Positions 8,011 to 17,428 of a DNA stretch of 64,000 nucleotides are shown here, in pieces. How positions within the stretch are numbered: the stretch's first letter is position 1; each line of letters opens with the position of its first letter. Source of the DNA: Bradyrhizobiaceae bacterium. Its GTDB lineage: Bacteria > Pseudomonadota > Alphaproteobacteria > Rhizobiales > Xanthobacteraceae. The translations under genes and the position numbers were made by a program. The notes under the pieces are model-generated. The model was not told where the DNA came from, searched no databases, and saw only the letters and a list, made by a program, of their open reading frames with translations. The stretch is taken from NCBI GenBank assembly GCA_020544565.1, contig CP078014.1:2916016-2980015 (forward strand), written 5' to 3'.

Positions 8011-8910
8011 TCAGCCCGCGACCAGCATCGCCACCCCGATCAGGATCAGCGCGATGCCGGACAGTTCGCGCGGCGAGATGCGCTGCTTCATGGTGTAATA
8101 CGCGGCGACCTGCGCGAACAGCACCTCCACCAGCGCCAGCGTACGCACATTGGCGGCCGCCGTCAGAGCGAAGGCGAGAAACCAGAACAGCGAGGCGAAG
8201 GCTCCCATGAAGCCCGCAGCCATCGACGGCCGCCACAGCCGGAAGATCGCGGTCATGGTGCCGGGCGAGCGCGCGATCAGCCAAGCCGACAGCACGAGGC
8301 TCTGCATCAGCAGTGTCGCCACGAGGGTGAGACTTGCGGCGGTGGCGAAGCTGACGCCGGAGACGTTGAGGATCGCGCCGCGATAGCCCACCGCCGACAG
8401 CGCGAAGAACGCCGCCGCCAATAGCCCCAGCGCCGTCGGCTTCAGGCTGCCGAAGCCGCTCGCCCCGCCCGGGCGCAGCGCCGTGATCACGACGCCCGCG
8501 GTCGCGATCAGGATCGCCGCGACCTTCAGCCCGGTAAGGTGATCGGCGAGAAACACGAAGCCGAAAATGGCGGTCTGGATCGCCTCGGTCTTGAGATAGG
8601 CCGTGGTCACCACGAAGGAGCGTTCGTTCATCGCCATCAGCATCAGGGCGGTGGCGAGGATCTGCGCCAGCCCGCCGGTGACCAGCCACGCCCAGAAGGC
8701 CGTCGGCGGCCATGACGGCCGGTCGCCGGTCGCGAGCAGCACCGCACCGAGAAACAGCAGCGAGAACGGAAAGCCGAACAGGAAGCGGATGTGAGTGGCG
8801 CCGAGGGTGCCGAGCCGCGCCGTCAGCCCGCGCTGCATGGCGTTGCGCGCGACCTGCCCTGCGGCCGCAAGCAGCGTGAAGGGAATCCAGAGCCAAACGA
8901 ATTGGGTCAT
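8011..8910 (-). CDS. EamA/DMT-superfamily transporter
   Basis: 299-residue inner-membrane protein with about ten hydrophobic segments and two EamA repeats. Conserved elements include HIRFLFGFPFSLLF, TAYLKTEAIQTAIFGFVFLADHLTG and the C-terminal LVEVLFAQVAAYYTMKQRISPRELSGIALILIG. The drug/metabolite transporter class is clear; substrate is not predictable. I chose the ATG at 8910 (MTQFVWLWIPF) because an upstream in-frame extension lies inside a palindromic repeat. It is convergent with the preceding EamA gene and co-directional with ubiG, 160 bases apart. Confidence 0.85.
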   Translation of the reverse strand: MTQFVWLWIPFTLLAAAGQVARNAMQRGLTARLGTLGATHIRFLFGFPFSLLFLGAVLLATGDRPSWPPTAFWAWLVTGGLAQILATALMLMAMNERSFVVTTAYLKTEAIQTAIFGFVFLADHLTGLKVAAILIATAGVVITALRPGGASGFGSLKPTALGLLAAAFFALSAVGYRGAILNVSGVSFATAASLTLVATLLMQSLVLSAWLIARSPGTMTAIFRLWRPSMAAGFMGAFASLFWFLAFALTAAANVRTLALVEVLFAQVAAYYTMKQRISPRELSGIALILIGVAMLVAG

Positions 8911-8920
8911 GATAATCTTT

Positions 8921-9037
8921 GCGTCATGGCCGGGCTTGTCCCGGCCATCCACGTCTGTGCGCGCTCAAGCAAGGTGCGGATGCCCGGCACCGCCGACAAA
9001 TTTACGCAGTCTGCGACCGCTATGGCCGGGCATGACG
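8921..9037. repeat. Palindromic intergenic repeat (CCGGGCTTGTCCCGG family), copy 2
   Basis: Opens GCGTCATGGCCGGGCTTGTC, continues CCGGCCATCCACGTCTG and closes TATGGCCGGGCATGACG. The terminal GTCATGGCCGG and CCGGGCATGAC segments are near inverse complements. The left half closely resembles the copy at 881-976. It occupies most of the gap between ubiG and the upstream end of the EamA gene. Confidence 0.7.
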
Positions 9038-9070
9038 ATTGTGCACATAGTATTTCCAAACAACCATGGC

Positions 9071-9817
9071 CTAGATCGCCGTTTCCGCGATCACCATGTA
9101 GTTCACGTCCATGTCGGACGAGACGCTCCATTTGTCGGCGAGCGGATTGTAGACCACGCCGGCCTGTTCGCTGACCGCGAGCTTGTTGCGCTCCAGATGA
9201 TGGGTCAGTTCGGCGGGAGTGACGAACTTGTCCCATTGATGGGTGCCACGCGGCAGCCAGCGCAGCACATATTCGGCGCCGACGATGGCGAGCGCGAAGC
9301 TCTTCCAGTTGCGGTTGATGGTGGACACCACCATCAGGCCGGACGGCTTCATCAGCGCCGCGCAGCGGTCAAGGAACGCGCCGACATTGACGACATGCTC
9401 CACCACCTCCATCGCCAGCACGATGTCGAAGCGCTCGCGCGGATTGATCTCCTCCACCGTGGTGCAGCGATAGTCGATCAGCAAATGCGACTTGTCGGCA
9501 TGCAGCTTCGCGGCCGCGATGTTGGTTTCGGACGGATCGATGCCGATCACCTCGGCGCCGAGCCGGGTCAGCGGCTCGCACAGGAGCCCGGCGCCGCAGC
9601 CGATGTCGAGCACGCGCAGGCCGGCCAGGCAGTTCAGGCTGCGGGGGTTGCGCTCGAACTTGCGGCAGGCGGCGTCGCGGATGAAGGCCAGCCGCAGCGG
9701 ATTGATCTTGTGCAGCGGCGCCATCTTGCCTTTGGGGTCCCACCACTCGTCGGACAATCGCGAAAACCGGGCGACTTCGCCCGGATCGACCGTGGAGGAT
9801 GGGGAATTCTGGGTCAT
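9071..9817 (-). CDS. ubiG: Ubiquinone biosynthesis O-methyltransferase
   Basis: 248-residue SAM-dependent methyltransferase that carries out both O-methylation steps of ubiquinone synthesis at the membrane. Motif I is VLDIGCGAGLL (about residues 69-79). The N-terminal EVARFSRLSDEWWDPKGKMAPLHKINPLRL block is diagnostic for UbiG, as are AMEVVEHV and the RNWKSFALAIVGAEYVLRWLPRGTHQWDKF segment. Length and start (ATG at 9817) match the family. It is divergent from lysC across a 334-bp gap. Confidence 0.97.
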   Translation of the reverse strand: MTQNSPSSTVDPGEVARFSRLSDEWWDPKGKMAPLHKINPLRLAFIRDAACRKFERNPRSLNCLAGLRVLDIGCGAGLLCEPLTRLGAEVIGIDPSETNIAAAKLHADKSHLLIDYRCTTVEEINPRERFDIVLAMEVVEHVVNVGAFLDRCAALMKPSGLMVVSTINRNWKSFALAIVGAEYVLRWLPRGTHQWDKFVTPAELTHHLERNKLAVSEQAGVVYNPLADKWSVSSDMDVNYMVIAETAI

Positions 9818-10151
9818 GTCGGTGATCTGTCTTTTCTCGAACGGCGGCGGCGCCGGACGGGCCGCTATCCTGCCGGAATATAGTTACGGATTGGTTCGGC
9901 GCAGCGGCGCGGTCCCGTGGATCGCTGGCATACAGGATTCGGCCGCCCGGCGGCAAAATGCCCGTCCTCGCACGGCCTTGTCGGCTCCCGGCGGTCACGA
10001 CCGGAACCGTGTTGCTTGCCCCCGATCCGATGGGTATGTATAGCCGCCTTTTCGGGGCCGGGCCGCCGTTTCGAGCGGAACCGGCTCCTTCCTCACATCC
10101 ACCATCTGCCAACACCAACCGGGACGCGCCATCCGCCGCGATAAAGAGAAA
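9818..10151. other. ubiG-lysC divergent intergenic region
   Basis: 334 bases without a gene. It must carry promoters for both ubiG (leftward) and lysC (rightward). The only promoter-like sequence I can point to is the lysC candidate at 10012-10040. No repeat of the families seen elsewhere and no credible small gene was found; open frames here lack conserved-looking content. lysC is preceded by AAAGAGAAA as a weak ribosome-binding site. Confidence 0.5.
10012..10040 (+). promoter_or_regulatory. Candidate sigma-70 promoter for lysC
   Basis: TTGCTT and TATGTA are separated by 17 bases, about 112 bases ahead of the lysC start. This fits the housekeeping promoter pattern but short matches occur by chance, so the call is tentative. 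Confidence 0.3.
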
Positions 10152-11405
10152 ATGGGCCGCCTAGTGATGAAGTTCGGCGGCACGTCCGTCGCCAATATCG
10201 ACCGCATCCGCAACGTCGCGCGGCATGTCAAACGCGAGGTCGACGCCGGCCACGACGTTGCCGTCGTGGTGTCGGCGATGTCCGGCAAGACCAACGAACT
10301 GGTGGCCTGGGCGAGCGAAACCTCGCCGCTGCACGACGCGCGCGAATACGACGCCATCGTCGCCTCCGGCGAACAGGTGACGTCGGGCCTGCTGGCCATT
10401 GCGCTGCAGGCGCTCGGCATCCAGGCCCGGTCGTGGCAGGGCTGGCAGATCCCGATCCTGACCAGCGACGCCCACGCCTCGGCCCGCATCACCGGCATCG
10501 ACGGCGGCGAACTGATCAAGCGCTTCAAGGAGCGCAAGGAAGTCGCGGTGATCGCCGGCTTCCAGGGCCTGCACCAGCCGACCGGCCGGATCACCACGCT
10601 GGGCCGCGGCGGTTCCGACACCTCGGCGGTGGCGATCGCCGCCGCGATCCACGCCGATCGCTGCGACATCTACACCGATGTCGACGGCGTCTACACCACC
10701 GATCCGCGCGTGGTGCCGAAGGCCCGCCGCCTCGACAAGGTGGCATTCGAGGAAATGCTGGAAATGGCGTCGCTCGGCGCCAAAGTGCTTCAGGTCCGCT
10801 CGGTGGAGCTGGGCATGGTTCACAACGTCCCGGTGTTCGTGCGCTCGAGCTTCGACAAGCCGGAAGATATCGATCCCCACGGCACCCCGCCGGGAACGCT
10901 GATCTGCAGCGAGGAGGAAATCATGGAAAGCCAGGTCGTCACCGGAATCGCCTTCTCCAAGGACGAGGCCCAGATTTCCGTGCGCCAGATCGAGGACAAG
11001 CCGGGTATCGCGGCGGCGATCTTCGGGCCGCTCGCCGATGCCAGCATCAATGTCGACATGATCGTGCAGAACGTGTCCGAGGACGGCAAGACCACCGACC
11101 TCACCTTCACCGTTCCCGCCTCCGAATACACCCGCGCCAAGGACACCATCGCCAAGGCCAGGGACAGGATCGGCTACAAGACGATGGATTCGGCCACCGA
11201 CGTCGCCAAGGTGTCGGTGATCGGCATCGGCATGCGCAGCCACGCCGGCGTCGCGGCGCGGGCGTTCAAGGCACTGTCGGAGCGCAACATCAACATCCGC
11301 GCCATCACCACCTCCGAGATCAAGTTCTCGCTGCTGATCGACGCCGCCTATACGGAACTGGCGGTGCGGACCCTGCACACGCTCTACGGCCTCGATCAGG
11401 CCTGA
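10152..11405 (+). CDS. lysC: Aspartate kinase
   Basis: 417-residue aspartokinase, first enzyme of the lysine, threonine and methionine pathway. The kinase motif KFGGTSV sits at residues 7-13; GRGGSDTSAVAIAAAI and the YTDVDGVYTTDPR block follow. Two C-terminal ACT domains (for example QISVRQIEDKPGIAAAIFGPL and KVSVIGIGMRSHAGVAARAF) mark the allosterically regulated monofunctional form. The order lysC-ptsP-prfA-prmC is conserved in alphaproteobacteria. A start at 10152 gives MGRLVMKFGG, the normal family N-terminus. Confidence 0.97.
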   Translation: MGRLVMKFGGTSVANIDRIRNVARHVKREVDAGHDVAVVVSAMSGKTNELVAWASETSPLHDAREYDAIVASGEQVTSGLLAIALQALGIQARSWQGWQIPILTSDAHASARITGIDGGELIKRFKERKEVAVIAGFQGLHQPTGRITTLGRGGSDTSAVAIAAAIHADRCDIYTDVDGVYTTDPRVVPKARRLDKVAFEEMLEMASLGAKVLQVRSVELGMVHNVPVFVRSSFDKPEDIDPHGTPPGTLICSEEEIMESQVVTGIAFSKDEAQISVRQIEDKPGIAAAIFGPLADASINVDMIVQNVSEDGKTTDLTFTVPASEYTRAKDTIAKARDRIGYKTMDSATDVAKVSVIGIGMRSHAGVAARAFKALSERNINIRAITTSEIKFSLLIDAAYTELAVRTLHTLYGLDQA

Positions 11406-11499
11406 TCCGGGCTTCGGGCCAGCCGGCCCGTGACAGATCGGCCGTTGCCGGTCATGATGAGGATAACCTCTGACAGGCCGTCCGTGGCAGGGGTTTTGC

Positions 11500-11529
11500 T
11501 TGGCAAAACGAGCTTCGATTCGATATAGC
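11500..11529 (+). promoter_or_regulatory. Candidate sigma-70 promoter for ptsP
   Basis: TTGGCA and TATAGC with 18-base spacing, about 175 bases before the ptsP start, in the 299-bp gap after lysC. It suggests ptsP can be transcribed separately from lysC. Pattern match only. I see nothing else of note in this gap. Confidence 0.3.
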
Positions 11530-11704
11530 CTCGGGATAAGGCAAGCGCATTCCCGCCCCTGACCGCGGACCGGCGACCGGACCTCATCTCCGCGCGACAG
11601 CAGGAAGGCGCGCCCCTGAAAGTCGTTTATTTTACCTCTTGTTAACGCTGTCGCGGCGGCATGGGGACGCCGCGCTGGAGTTGCAGACCAAGGGAAGTCA
11701 ACGG

Positions 11705-13972
11705 ATGCGGAGCGCGCTGGGAGGCCCCCGCGTCTTGCTGAGACGGCTCCGCGAGGTGATGGCCGAAAAGGTCAGCGCTCAGGAGCGTCTCGACAAGATC
11801 GTGGTGCTGATCGCCGCCAATATGGTGGCGGAGGTCTGCTCGACCTATGTGCTGCGCGTTGACAACACTCTGGAACTCTACGCCACCGAGGGCCTCAACC
11901 CGGACGCGGTCCACCAGACCGTCCTGAACGCCCATGAGGGCCTCGTCGGCCTCGTCGCCAGCGAGGCGACGCCGCTCAACCTGTCGGACGCCCAGACCCA
12001 CCCGGCCTTCTCCTACCGCCCGGAGACCGGCGAGGAAATCTACCATTCCTTCCTCGGCGTGCCGATCCTGCGGGCCGGCAACACGCTGGGCGTGCTGGTG
12101 GTGCAGAACCGCGCCCACCGCACCTATGTCGAGGAGGAGGTCGAGGCGCTGCAGACCACCGCCATGGTGGTCGCGGAAATGATCGCCTCGGGCGAACTGT
12201 CCTCGATCGCCCGGCCCGGCGCGGAACCCGCCGCCCGGCACTCGCTGCACAAGACCGGCGCAATCCTGTCCGACGGCATCGCCCTCGGCCATGTGGTGCT
12301 GCACGAACCACGGGTGGTGATCACCAACTACATCGCCGAGGACCTGCCGAAGGAGGTCAAGCGGCTCGACAGCGCGATCCTGAAGCTGCGCGCCGACCTC
12401 GACCGCATGCTCGAGCGCGGCGACGTCGCCGACAGCGGCGAACACCGCGACGTGCTCGAAGCCTACCGCATGTTCGCCAACGACCAGGGATGGCAGCACA
12501 AGCTGCACGAAGCGGTGGCCACCGGCCTCACCGCCGAAGCCGCCGTCGAGCGGGTGCAGTCCGACACCCGCGCGCGCATGCTGCGCTCCACCGATCCCTA
12601 TCTGCGCGACCGCCTGCACGATCTCGAGGATCTCGGCCACCGCCTGATGCGCCAGCTCGTCGGCCAGGACCACGCGCCCTCGCGCGAGCAACTGCCCGAC
12701 AACGCCATCCTGATCGCGCGCTCGATGGGGCCAGCAGCGCTGCTCGATTACGACCGCAAGCGGCTGCGCGGCCTGGTGCTGGAAGAAGGCACCGCCAACT
12801 CCCACGTCTCCATCGTCGCGCGCGCGCTCGGTATTCCCGCGGTTGGCGAGGTGCAGAACGCGGCCGGCATCGCCGATCCCGGCGACGCCATCATCGTCGA
12901 TGGGACCTCGGGGGCGATCTACATCCGCCCGTCGCAGGAAATCCAGTCGGCCTATGCCGAGCGGGTTCGCTTCCGCGCCCGACGTCAGGAGCAATACCGC
13001 GAGCTGCGCGACAAGCCGTGCGTCACCCGCGACGGCGAAGCGATCGAATTGATGATCAACGCCGGCCTCGTCATCGACCTGCCGCACATCGACGACACCG
13101 GCTCGTCCGGCATCGGCCTGTTCCGCACCGAGCTGCAGTTCATGGTCGGCCAGAGCCTGCCGCGCACCAGCGAGCAGCTCGCACTCTATCGTGCCGTGCT
13201 CGACGCCGCCGGCACCAAGCCGGTGACCTTCCGCACCCTCGATATCGGCGGCGACAAGGCGCTGCCCTATATGGACACCATCGTCGAGGAAAACCCGGCG
13301 CTGGGCTGGCGCGCCATCCGCCTCGGCCTCGACCGGCCCGGACTGTTGCGCGGGCAGATTCGCGCGCTGCTGCGCGCTGCCTCCGGCCGCTACCTGCGGG
13401 TGATGTTCCCGATGATCTCGCAGGTGGACGAGTTCGATCAGGCCAAGCTGGTGATCGAGCGCGAGCTGACCTATCTGCGCCAGCACGGCCACACATTGCC
13501 CGAGCGCGTCGATGTCGGCACCATGGTCGAGGTTCCGGCGCTACTCTACCAGCTCGACGAACTGCTCGAGCGCGTCGATTTCATTTCGGTCGGCTCCAAC
13601 GACCTGTTCCAGTTCCTGTTCGCGGTGGACCGCGGCAATTCGCGCGTCAGCGAACGTTTCGACACCCTGTCGGTGCCGATCCTGCGCGCGCTGCGCGACA
13701 TCGCGCACAAGGCCCATGCCGCCGGCAAATCGGTCTCGCTGTGCGGCGAGATGGCGTCGCAGCCGCTCGGCGCGCTGGCCCTGATCGCGCTCGGCTATCG
13801 CTCGCTGTCGCTGTCGGCGACGGCCCACGGTCCGGTCAAGGCGATGATCCTCGACCTCGACGCCAGCCGCGCCGCCGCGATGCTGATGCCGATCCTCGAC
13901 GCGCCGGCCGGCAGCGTCTCGGTTCGCGCCAAACTGGCGGAATTCGCCGAAGCCGAGGGGCTGCCGCTGTAG
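11705..13972 (+). CDS. ptsP: PTS-Ntr enzyme I (phosphoenolpyruvate-protein phosphotransferase PtsP)
   Basis: 755-residue first component of the nitrogen phosphotransferase relay, which passes phosphate from PEP to NPr and EIIA-Ntr and regulates nitrogen, potassium and storage-polymer metabolism. An N-terminal GAF domain (residues to about 160; LIAANMVAEVCSTYVLR) precedes the PEP-utiliser domains. The phosphorylated histidine is H367 in GTANSHVSIVARALGIP. The C-terminal PEP-binding barrel shows GLFRTELQFM, SVGSNDLFQF and SLCGEMASQPLGA. I chose ATG 11705, which follows GGGAAG and gives the family N-terminus MRSALGGP; an earlier TTG at 11639 is less likely. Confidence 0.95.
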   Translation: MRSALGGPRVLLRRLREVMAEKVSAQERLDKIVVLIAANMVAEVCSTYVLRVDNTLELYATEGLNPDAVHQTVLNAHEGLVGLVASEATPLNLSDAQTHPAFSYRPETGEEIYHSFLGVPILRAGNTLGVLVVQNRAHRTYVEEEVEALQTTAMVVAEMIASGELSSIARPGAEPAARHSLHKTGAILSDGIALGHVVLHEPRVVITNYIAEDLPKEVKRLDSAILKLRADLDRMLERGDVADSGEHRDVLEAYRMFANDQGWQHKLHEAVATGLTAEAAVERVQSDTRARMLRSTDPYLRDRLHDLEDLGHRLMRQLVGQDHAPSREQLPDNAILIARSMGPAALLDYDRKRLRGLVLEEGTANSHVSIVARALGIPAVGEVQNAAGIADPGDAIIVDGTSGAIYIRPSQEIQSAYAERVRFRARRQEQYRELRDKPCVTRDGEAIELMINAGLVIDLPHIDDTGSSGIGLFRTELQFMVGQSLPRTSEQLALYRAVLDAAGTKPVTFRTLDIGGDKALPYMDTIVEENPALGWRAIRLGLDRPGLLRGQIRALLRAASGRYLRVMFPMISQVDEFDQAKLVIERELTYLRQHGHTLPERVDVGTMVEVPALLYQLDELLERVDFISVGSNDLFQFLFAVDRGNSRVSERFDTLSVPILRALRDIAHKAHAAGKSVSLCGEMASQPLGALALIALGYRSLSLSATAHGPVKAMILDLDASRAAAMLMPILDAPAGSVSVRAKLAEFAEAEGLPL

Positions 13973-14032
13973 CGACGCCAACGGTCGATTCCAGTCGCAC
14001 CATCAGCATCTCGGTCAATTCAATCCATTCCG

Positions 14033-14122
14033 GCGTTATTGCGAGCGAAGCGAAGCAATCCATCAAGTATTCAGATGACAAGACATGGATTGCTTCGTCG
14101 GCTCCGCCTCCTCGCAATGACG
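14033..14122. repeat. Palindromic intergenic repeat (CGTTATTGCGAG...CTCGCAATGACG family), copy 1
   Basis: The ends CGTTATTGCGAGCGAAGC and CCTCCTCGCAATGACG are near inverse complements, as are the inner arms CGAAGCAATCCAT and ATGGATTGCTTCG. A second copy occurs at 52122-52210. It lies between ptsP and prfA. I recognise the family from Bradyrhizobium-group genomes. Confidence 0.75.
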
Positions 14123-14153
14123 AACCCTCACTCTCGATGAACGACGCGCTCCG

Positions 14154-15239
14154 ATGACCAGCCTTCCCGAAGCCAAACTCGACACCCTGCTGGCGCGCCA
14201 CGCCGCGCTGGAGGCCGAACTGCTCGGCCAGGTGAATTCCGACACCTATGTCCGCATCACCCGCGAACTCAGCGACCTCACCCCGGTGGTCGAGGCCGTC
14301 AAGGCGTACCGCGCGGCCGCGGCGGAAATCGCCGGGATCGACACGCTGATCGCCGATGCCGCCACCGACGCCGACATGCGCGAGATGGCGGAAGCCGAGC
14401 GCCCGCAGCTCGAAGCACAACGCGAGGAACTGGCGCAGGACATCCGCATCGCGCTGTTGCCAAAGGACGCCATGGACGAGCGCAGCGTGGTGCTGGAAAT
14501 CCGCGCCGGCACCGGCGGCGACGAAGCCTCGCTGTTCGCTGGCGACCTGTTCCGCATGTATGAACGCTTCGCCGCGCTCCAGGGCTGGAAGGTGGAAGTC
14601 GTGTCCGCCTCCGAGGGCACCGTGGGCGGCTACAAGGAAATCATCGCCGAGGTGCAGGGCCGCGGCGCTTTCGCCAAGCTGAAATTCGAATCCGGCGTGC
14701 ACCGGGTGCAGCGCGTGCCCGACACCGAGACCCAGGGCCGCATCCATACCTCCGCCGCGACGGTGGCGGTGCTGCCGGAGGTCGAGGTCGTCGATGTCGA
14801 CATCAAGGACAGCGACCTGCGCATCGAGACCATGCGCGCGCAGGGCGCGGGCGGCCAGCACGTCAACAAGACCGAGTCGGCGATCCGCATCACCCACGTC
14901 CCCACCGGCATCGTGGTGATGATGCAGGACAGCCGCTCGCAGCATAAGAACCGCGCCTCGGCGATGAACATCCTGCGCTCGCGCATCTACGACGCCGAGC
15001 GTCAGAAGCAGGACGCCGAACGCTCCGCCGAGCGCAAGGGGCAGGTCGGCTCCGGCGACCGCTCCGAGCGCATCCGCACCTACAACTTCCCGCAGGGGCG
15101 CGTCACCGATCACCGCATCAACCTCACGCTCTACAAGCTGCCGCAGGTGATCGCGGGTGACGCCCTCAACGAACTGATCGATGCGCTGACCACCGAGCAT
15201 CAGGCGGCGCAGCTCGCCGCCCAGGGTGACGCAGCGTGA
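14154..15239 (+). CDS. prfA: Peptide chain release factor 1
   Basis: 361-residue class I release factor that recognises UAA and UAG and triggers peptide release. The catalytic GGQ motif is G233-G234-Q235 in [19 protein letters not shown]. Family blocks [36 protein letters not shown] and [12 protein letters not shown] are intact. GGQ glutamine is normally methylated by PrmC, whose gene follows immediately and overlaps the prfA stop (GTGA). The start is ATG 14154. Confidence 0.98.
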   Translation: MTSLPEAKLDTLLARHAALEAELLGQVNSDTYVRITRELSDLTPVVEAVKAYRAAAAEIAGIDTLIADAATDADMREMAEAERPQLEAQREELAQDIRIALLPKDAMDERSVVLEIRAGTGGDEASLFAGDLFRMYERFAALQGWKVEVVSASEGTVGGYKEIIAEVQGRGAFAKLKFESGVHRVQRVPDTETQGRIHTSAATVAVLPEVEVVDVDIKDSDLRIETMRAQGAGGQHVNKTESAIRITHVPTGIVVMMQDSRSQHKNRASAMNILRSRIYDAERQKQDAERSAERKGQVGSGDRSERIRTYNFPQGRVTDHRINLTLYKLPQVIAGDALNELIDALTTEHQAAQLAAQGDAA

Positions 15240-16126
15240 GCATGCGCGACGCGCTCACGGGTTCGCACGTGGACGCCGCGCGCCGCATCCTCGCCGCGCG
15301 CCTGCGCGACCATGGCATCGACACGCCCGAGCTGGACGCGCGACTCCTGATCGGCGCGGCGCTCGGCCTCGATCACACCGGCCTTGCGACGCAGGCGCGG
15401 CGCCCGATCGGTCGCGACGACGCCGAGATCATCGAAGCTTTGGCGCGGCGGCGGATTGCGCACGAGCCGGTGGCCCGCATCATCGGCCGCAAGGAGTTCT
15501 GGGGACTCGATCTCGACGTCTCGCCCGCGACGCTGGTGCCGCGCCCCGACACCGAGACCGTGATCGAGGCCGCCCTCGCCGTCCTGCGCGACCGCGCGCT
15601 GCCCGAGGGCGAACTCCGCATCGCCGACATCGGCACTGGCAGCGGCGCGATCCTGCTGGCGCTGCTGTCCGAATTGCCGGGCGCGCGCGGCATCGGCACC
15701 GACATCAGCGCCGCCGCGCTCGCCGTGGCGCAGGCGAATGCGCAACGGCTTGGCCTCGACCAACGCGCCGACTTCGTGCGTGGCGATTACGCCGCTCCGC
15801 TGCGCGGGCCGCTCGATCTGATCGTCTCCAATCCGCCCTATATTCCTGCGGCGGAGATCGCGGCGCTCGATCCCGACGTGCGCGACTACGATCCGCGCCT
15901 CGCCCTCGACGGCGGCGCGGACGGGCTTGACGCCTACCGCACGCTGGCGCCGCAGGCGGCCGCGCTGCTGGCGCCGGGTGGCGCGCTGGTGCTGGAGATC
16001 GGAGCCGACCAAGGGAATGACGTGAGCGCCATCCTCCGCACCGCGGGGCTGGACGTCGCCCGCCCGCCGCAGCGGGACCTCGCCGGCCGCGATCGCGTTG
16101 TCATAGGGCGAAAGGCGGCGGTTTAA
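15236..16126 (+). CDS. prmC: Release factor glutamine methyltransferase
   Basis: About 296-residue N5-glutamine methyltransferase (HemK family) that modifies the GGQ motif of release factors. The SAM motif [14 protein letters not shown] and the catalytic SNPPYIP (NPPY 199-202) are present; the N-terminal substrate-binding helices include [23 protein letters not shown] start at 15236 overlaps the prfA stop by four bases, indicating coupled translation; an ATG two codons later (15242) is the alternative. Order prfA-prmC matches the enzyme-substrate relationship. Confidence 0.96.
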   Translation: MSMRDALTGSHVDAARRILAARLRDHGIDTPELDARLLIGAALGLDHTGLATQARRPIGRDDAEIIEALARRRIAHEPVARIIGRKEFWGLDLDVSPATLVPRPDTETVIEAALAVLRDRALPEGELRIADIGTGSGAILLALLSELPGARGIGTDISAAALAVAQANAQRLGLDQRADFVRGDYAAPLRGPLDLIVSNPPYIPAAEIAALDPDVRDYDPRLALDGGADGLDAYRTLAPQAAALLAPGGALVLEIGADQGNDVSAILRTAGLDVARPPQRDLAGRDRVVIGRKAAV

Positions 16127-16630
16127 AGGGGTTTCGGACCAGAAAAAACCTCTTGGAATATTGCTCCGGAGCGACTAGGTTCCGGTCACACCATCGGTTC
16201 AGGGTCGTGGCCCCGCTAGGGCGGGTAGAAGCCGGACACCTCGCAAGAGGCGATCGACGGGTGGAAGGTTCCAAAAAGGCCAAGGTCATATCGGGCGCAA
16301 AAGCTGCGAGAGCTGCGCTGATCGAGACCACGAAGCGAACGAAAGCCTGATATTGCGCTCGAAGATTCACACCCCAGACCGTCATGCCTGCTAGGCGCGG
16401 GCTGACCCGATCCGCCCCCCAGGGTTAGCCGCCGTCAAGGCGAGCGGCCTGTGGGCATTTGGAGAACGCGTCCTTGCTGAACGCGACTTGGTTGAAAGCG
16501 ACTGGCGGCAAAATCGAACTGAACCGGGATTGCTCCGCTTCCGTTCAAAGCGCGACACATCTCACGGCATGACACATCGCGCGTCCCCTCTACCGACCTT
16601 CACGACCCAGACCTCGTACAAAGGCACGAC
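16127..16630. other. 504-bp gap before the DUF4167 gene, rich in inverted repeats
   Basis: No convincing protein gene. On the plus strand several pairings can be drawn: TTGGAA (16153) with TTCCAA (16269); AGGTTCCGG (about 16177) with CCGGACACCT (about 16232); the hairpin CCTC-GCAA-GAGG with a GNRA-type loop (16239-16250); and GGCTGACCC with GGGTTAGCC near 16400-16430. This could be a structured RNA or a long leader of the downstream gene. A 65-codon TTG-started frame at 16153-16350 has unremarkable content and was not called. The known RNAs I tried (6S, SRP, RNase P, tmRNA, common riboswitches) do not match by eye. Confidence 0.4.
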
Positions 16631-17323
16631 ATGAGAAACGGTCCGAACAACAACAAGCGTATGCGTAGCCGCAACAACAACAATAACAACAATAATAACA
16701 ACCGTCGCGGCCAGAACCCGATGACGCGGATTTTCGAATCCAACGGACCCGATATCAAGATTCGCGGCACCGCCTCTCATGTCGCCGAGAAATATGTCCA
16801 GCTCGCGCGCGATGCGCGCTCCTCCGGCGATCCGGTCGCAGCCGAAAATTACTACCAGCACGCCGAGCATTATTTCCGCCTGATCGCGGCTGCGCAGGAA
16901 CAGTTCCGCCAGAACCAGCCGCAACAGCAGCCGCCGATGCCGCGCCTCGACCAGGAGATGGGCGAGGACGAGGGTGACGGCTATTCCAGCTTCGGCGCAG
17001 AGCCCGGCTTCGCGCCGGCCGCGCAGCAACCGCAGCCGGCGTATCAGCCGCGCGAGCAGCCCCAGCCGCGCGAGACCTATCGCGAACAGCGCGAGCATCG
17101 CCCGCAGCCGCAGCCCGCGATCCAGCCCGCCGCGAGCGACAGCGTCGACCGCCTGCCGTCGTTCATCACCGGCGGCGCGCAGCCGCAACCCAATGTCGGC
17201 GCCGCAGAAGCCGGCGCCGCTCCCAGCGGCGAACGTTTCCCCCATCGCCGCCGCCGTCGGCCGCGCGCCGACGCGTCGGCCCCGCAACCGGCCACCGACG
17301 ATTTCGGCACCCCGGGCGAATAA
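16631..17323 (+). CDS. DUF4167 domain-containing protein
   Basis: 230-residue protein of unknown function, conserved in alphaproteobacteria downstream of prmC. The N-terminus is basic and carries a run of ten asparagines, then the DUF4167 core NPMTRIFESNGPDIKIRGTASHVAEKYVQLARDA...DPVAAENYYQHAEHYFRLI (about residues 29-86). The rest is disordered, rich in Gln, Pro, Arg and Ala, and ends with a basic HRRRRRPR patch. Such composition suggests nucleic-acid or ribosome association, but that is inference. AAAGG precedes the ATG by seven bases. A rho-independent terminator follows at 17426-17455. Confidence 0.93.
   Translation: MRNGPNNNKRMRSRNNNNNNNNNNRRGQNPMTRIFESNGPDIKIRGTASHVAEKYVQLARDARSSGDPVAAENYYQHAEHYFRLIAAAQEQFRQNQPQQQPPMPRLDQEMGEDEGDGYSSFGAEPGFAPAAQQPQPAYQPREQPQPRETYREQREHRPQPQPAIQPAASDSVDRLPSFITGGAQPQPNVGAAEAGAAPSGERFPHRRRRRPRADASAPQPATDDFGTPGE
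16671..16703 (+). repeat. AAC/AAT trinucleotide tract encoding polyasparagine
   Basis: Ten consecutive Asn codons, a mix of AAC and AAT, inside the DUF4167 gene. Short trinucleotide tracts like this can change length by slippage, although the mixed codons would dampen that. Confidence 0.7.
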
Positions 17324-17386
17324 TCCGGAGCGCGCGGACGATCGACGCGATCCCTTGAACCAAACAGGTTCAGAGAGCCAAACGCG

Positions 17387-17428
17387 TTCGGAAAAACACA
17401 TTCGGAAAACACGTTCGGAAAAACAGGC
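17387..17428 (+). repeat. Three tandem copies of a 13-14-base unit TTCGGAAAAACAC
   Basis: TTCGGAAAAACACA, TTCGGAAAACACG and TTCGGAAAAACAGG lie head to tail between the DUF4167 stop and its terminator. The unit is A-rich in an otherwise GC-rich region. Its role is unknown. Confidence 0.7.

Noticed and set aside
881..9037. Repeated palindromic segments considered as a CRISPR array
   Set aside because: Copies are single, far apart and lack regular spacers; they are dispersed intergenic palindromes.
16170..16250. Resemblance of CTAGGTTCCG to the guanidine-I (ykkC) riboswitch start
   Set aside because: The other conserved parts of that riboswitch (GGTCCGAGAG and the GCCCGGGAG end) are missing, and the downstream gene is not a guanidine transporter.
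16153..16350. A 65-codon TTG-started frame in the prmC-DUF4167 gap
   Set aside because: No ribosome site, weak start codon and no recognisable content; the region is better described as structured non-coding until conservation is tested.
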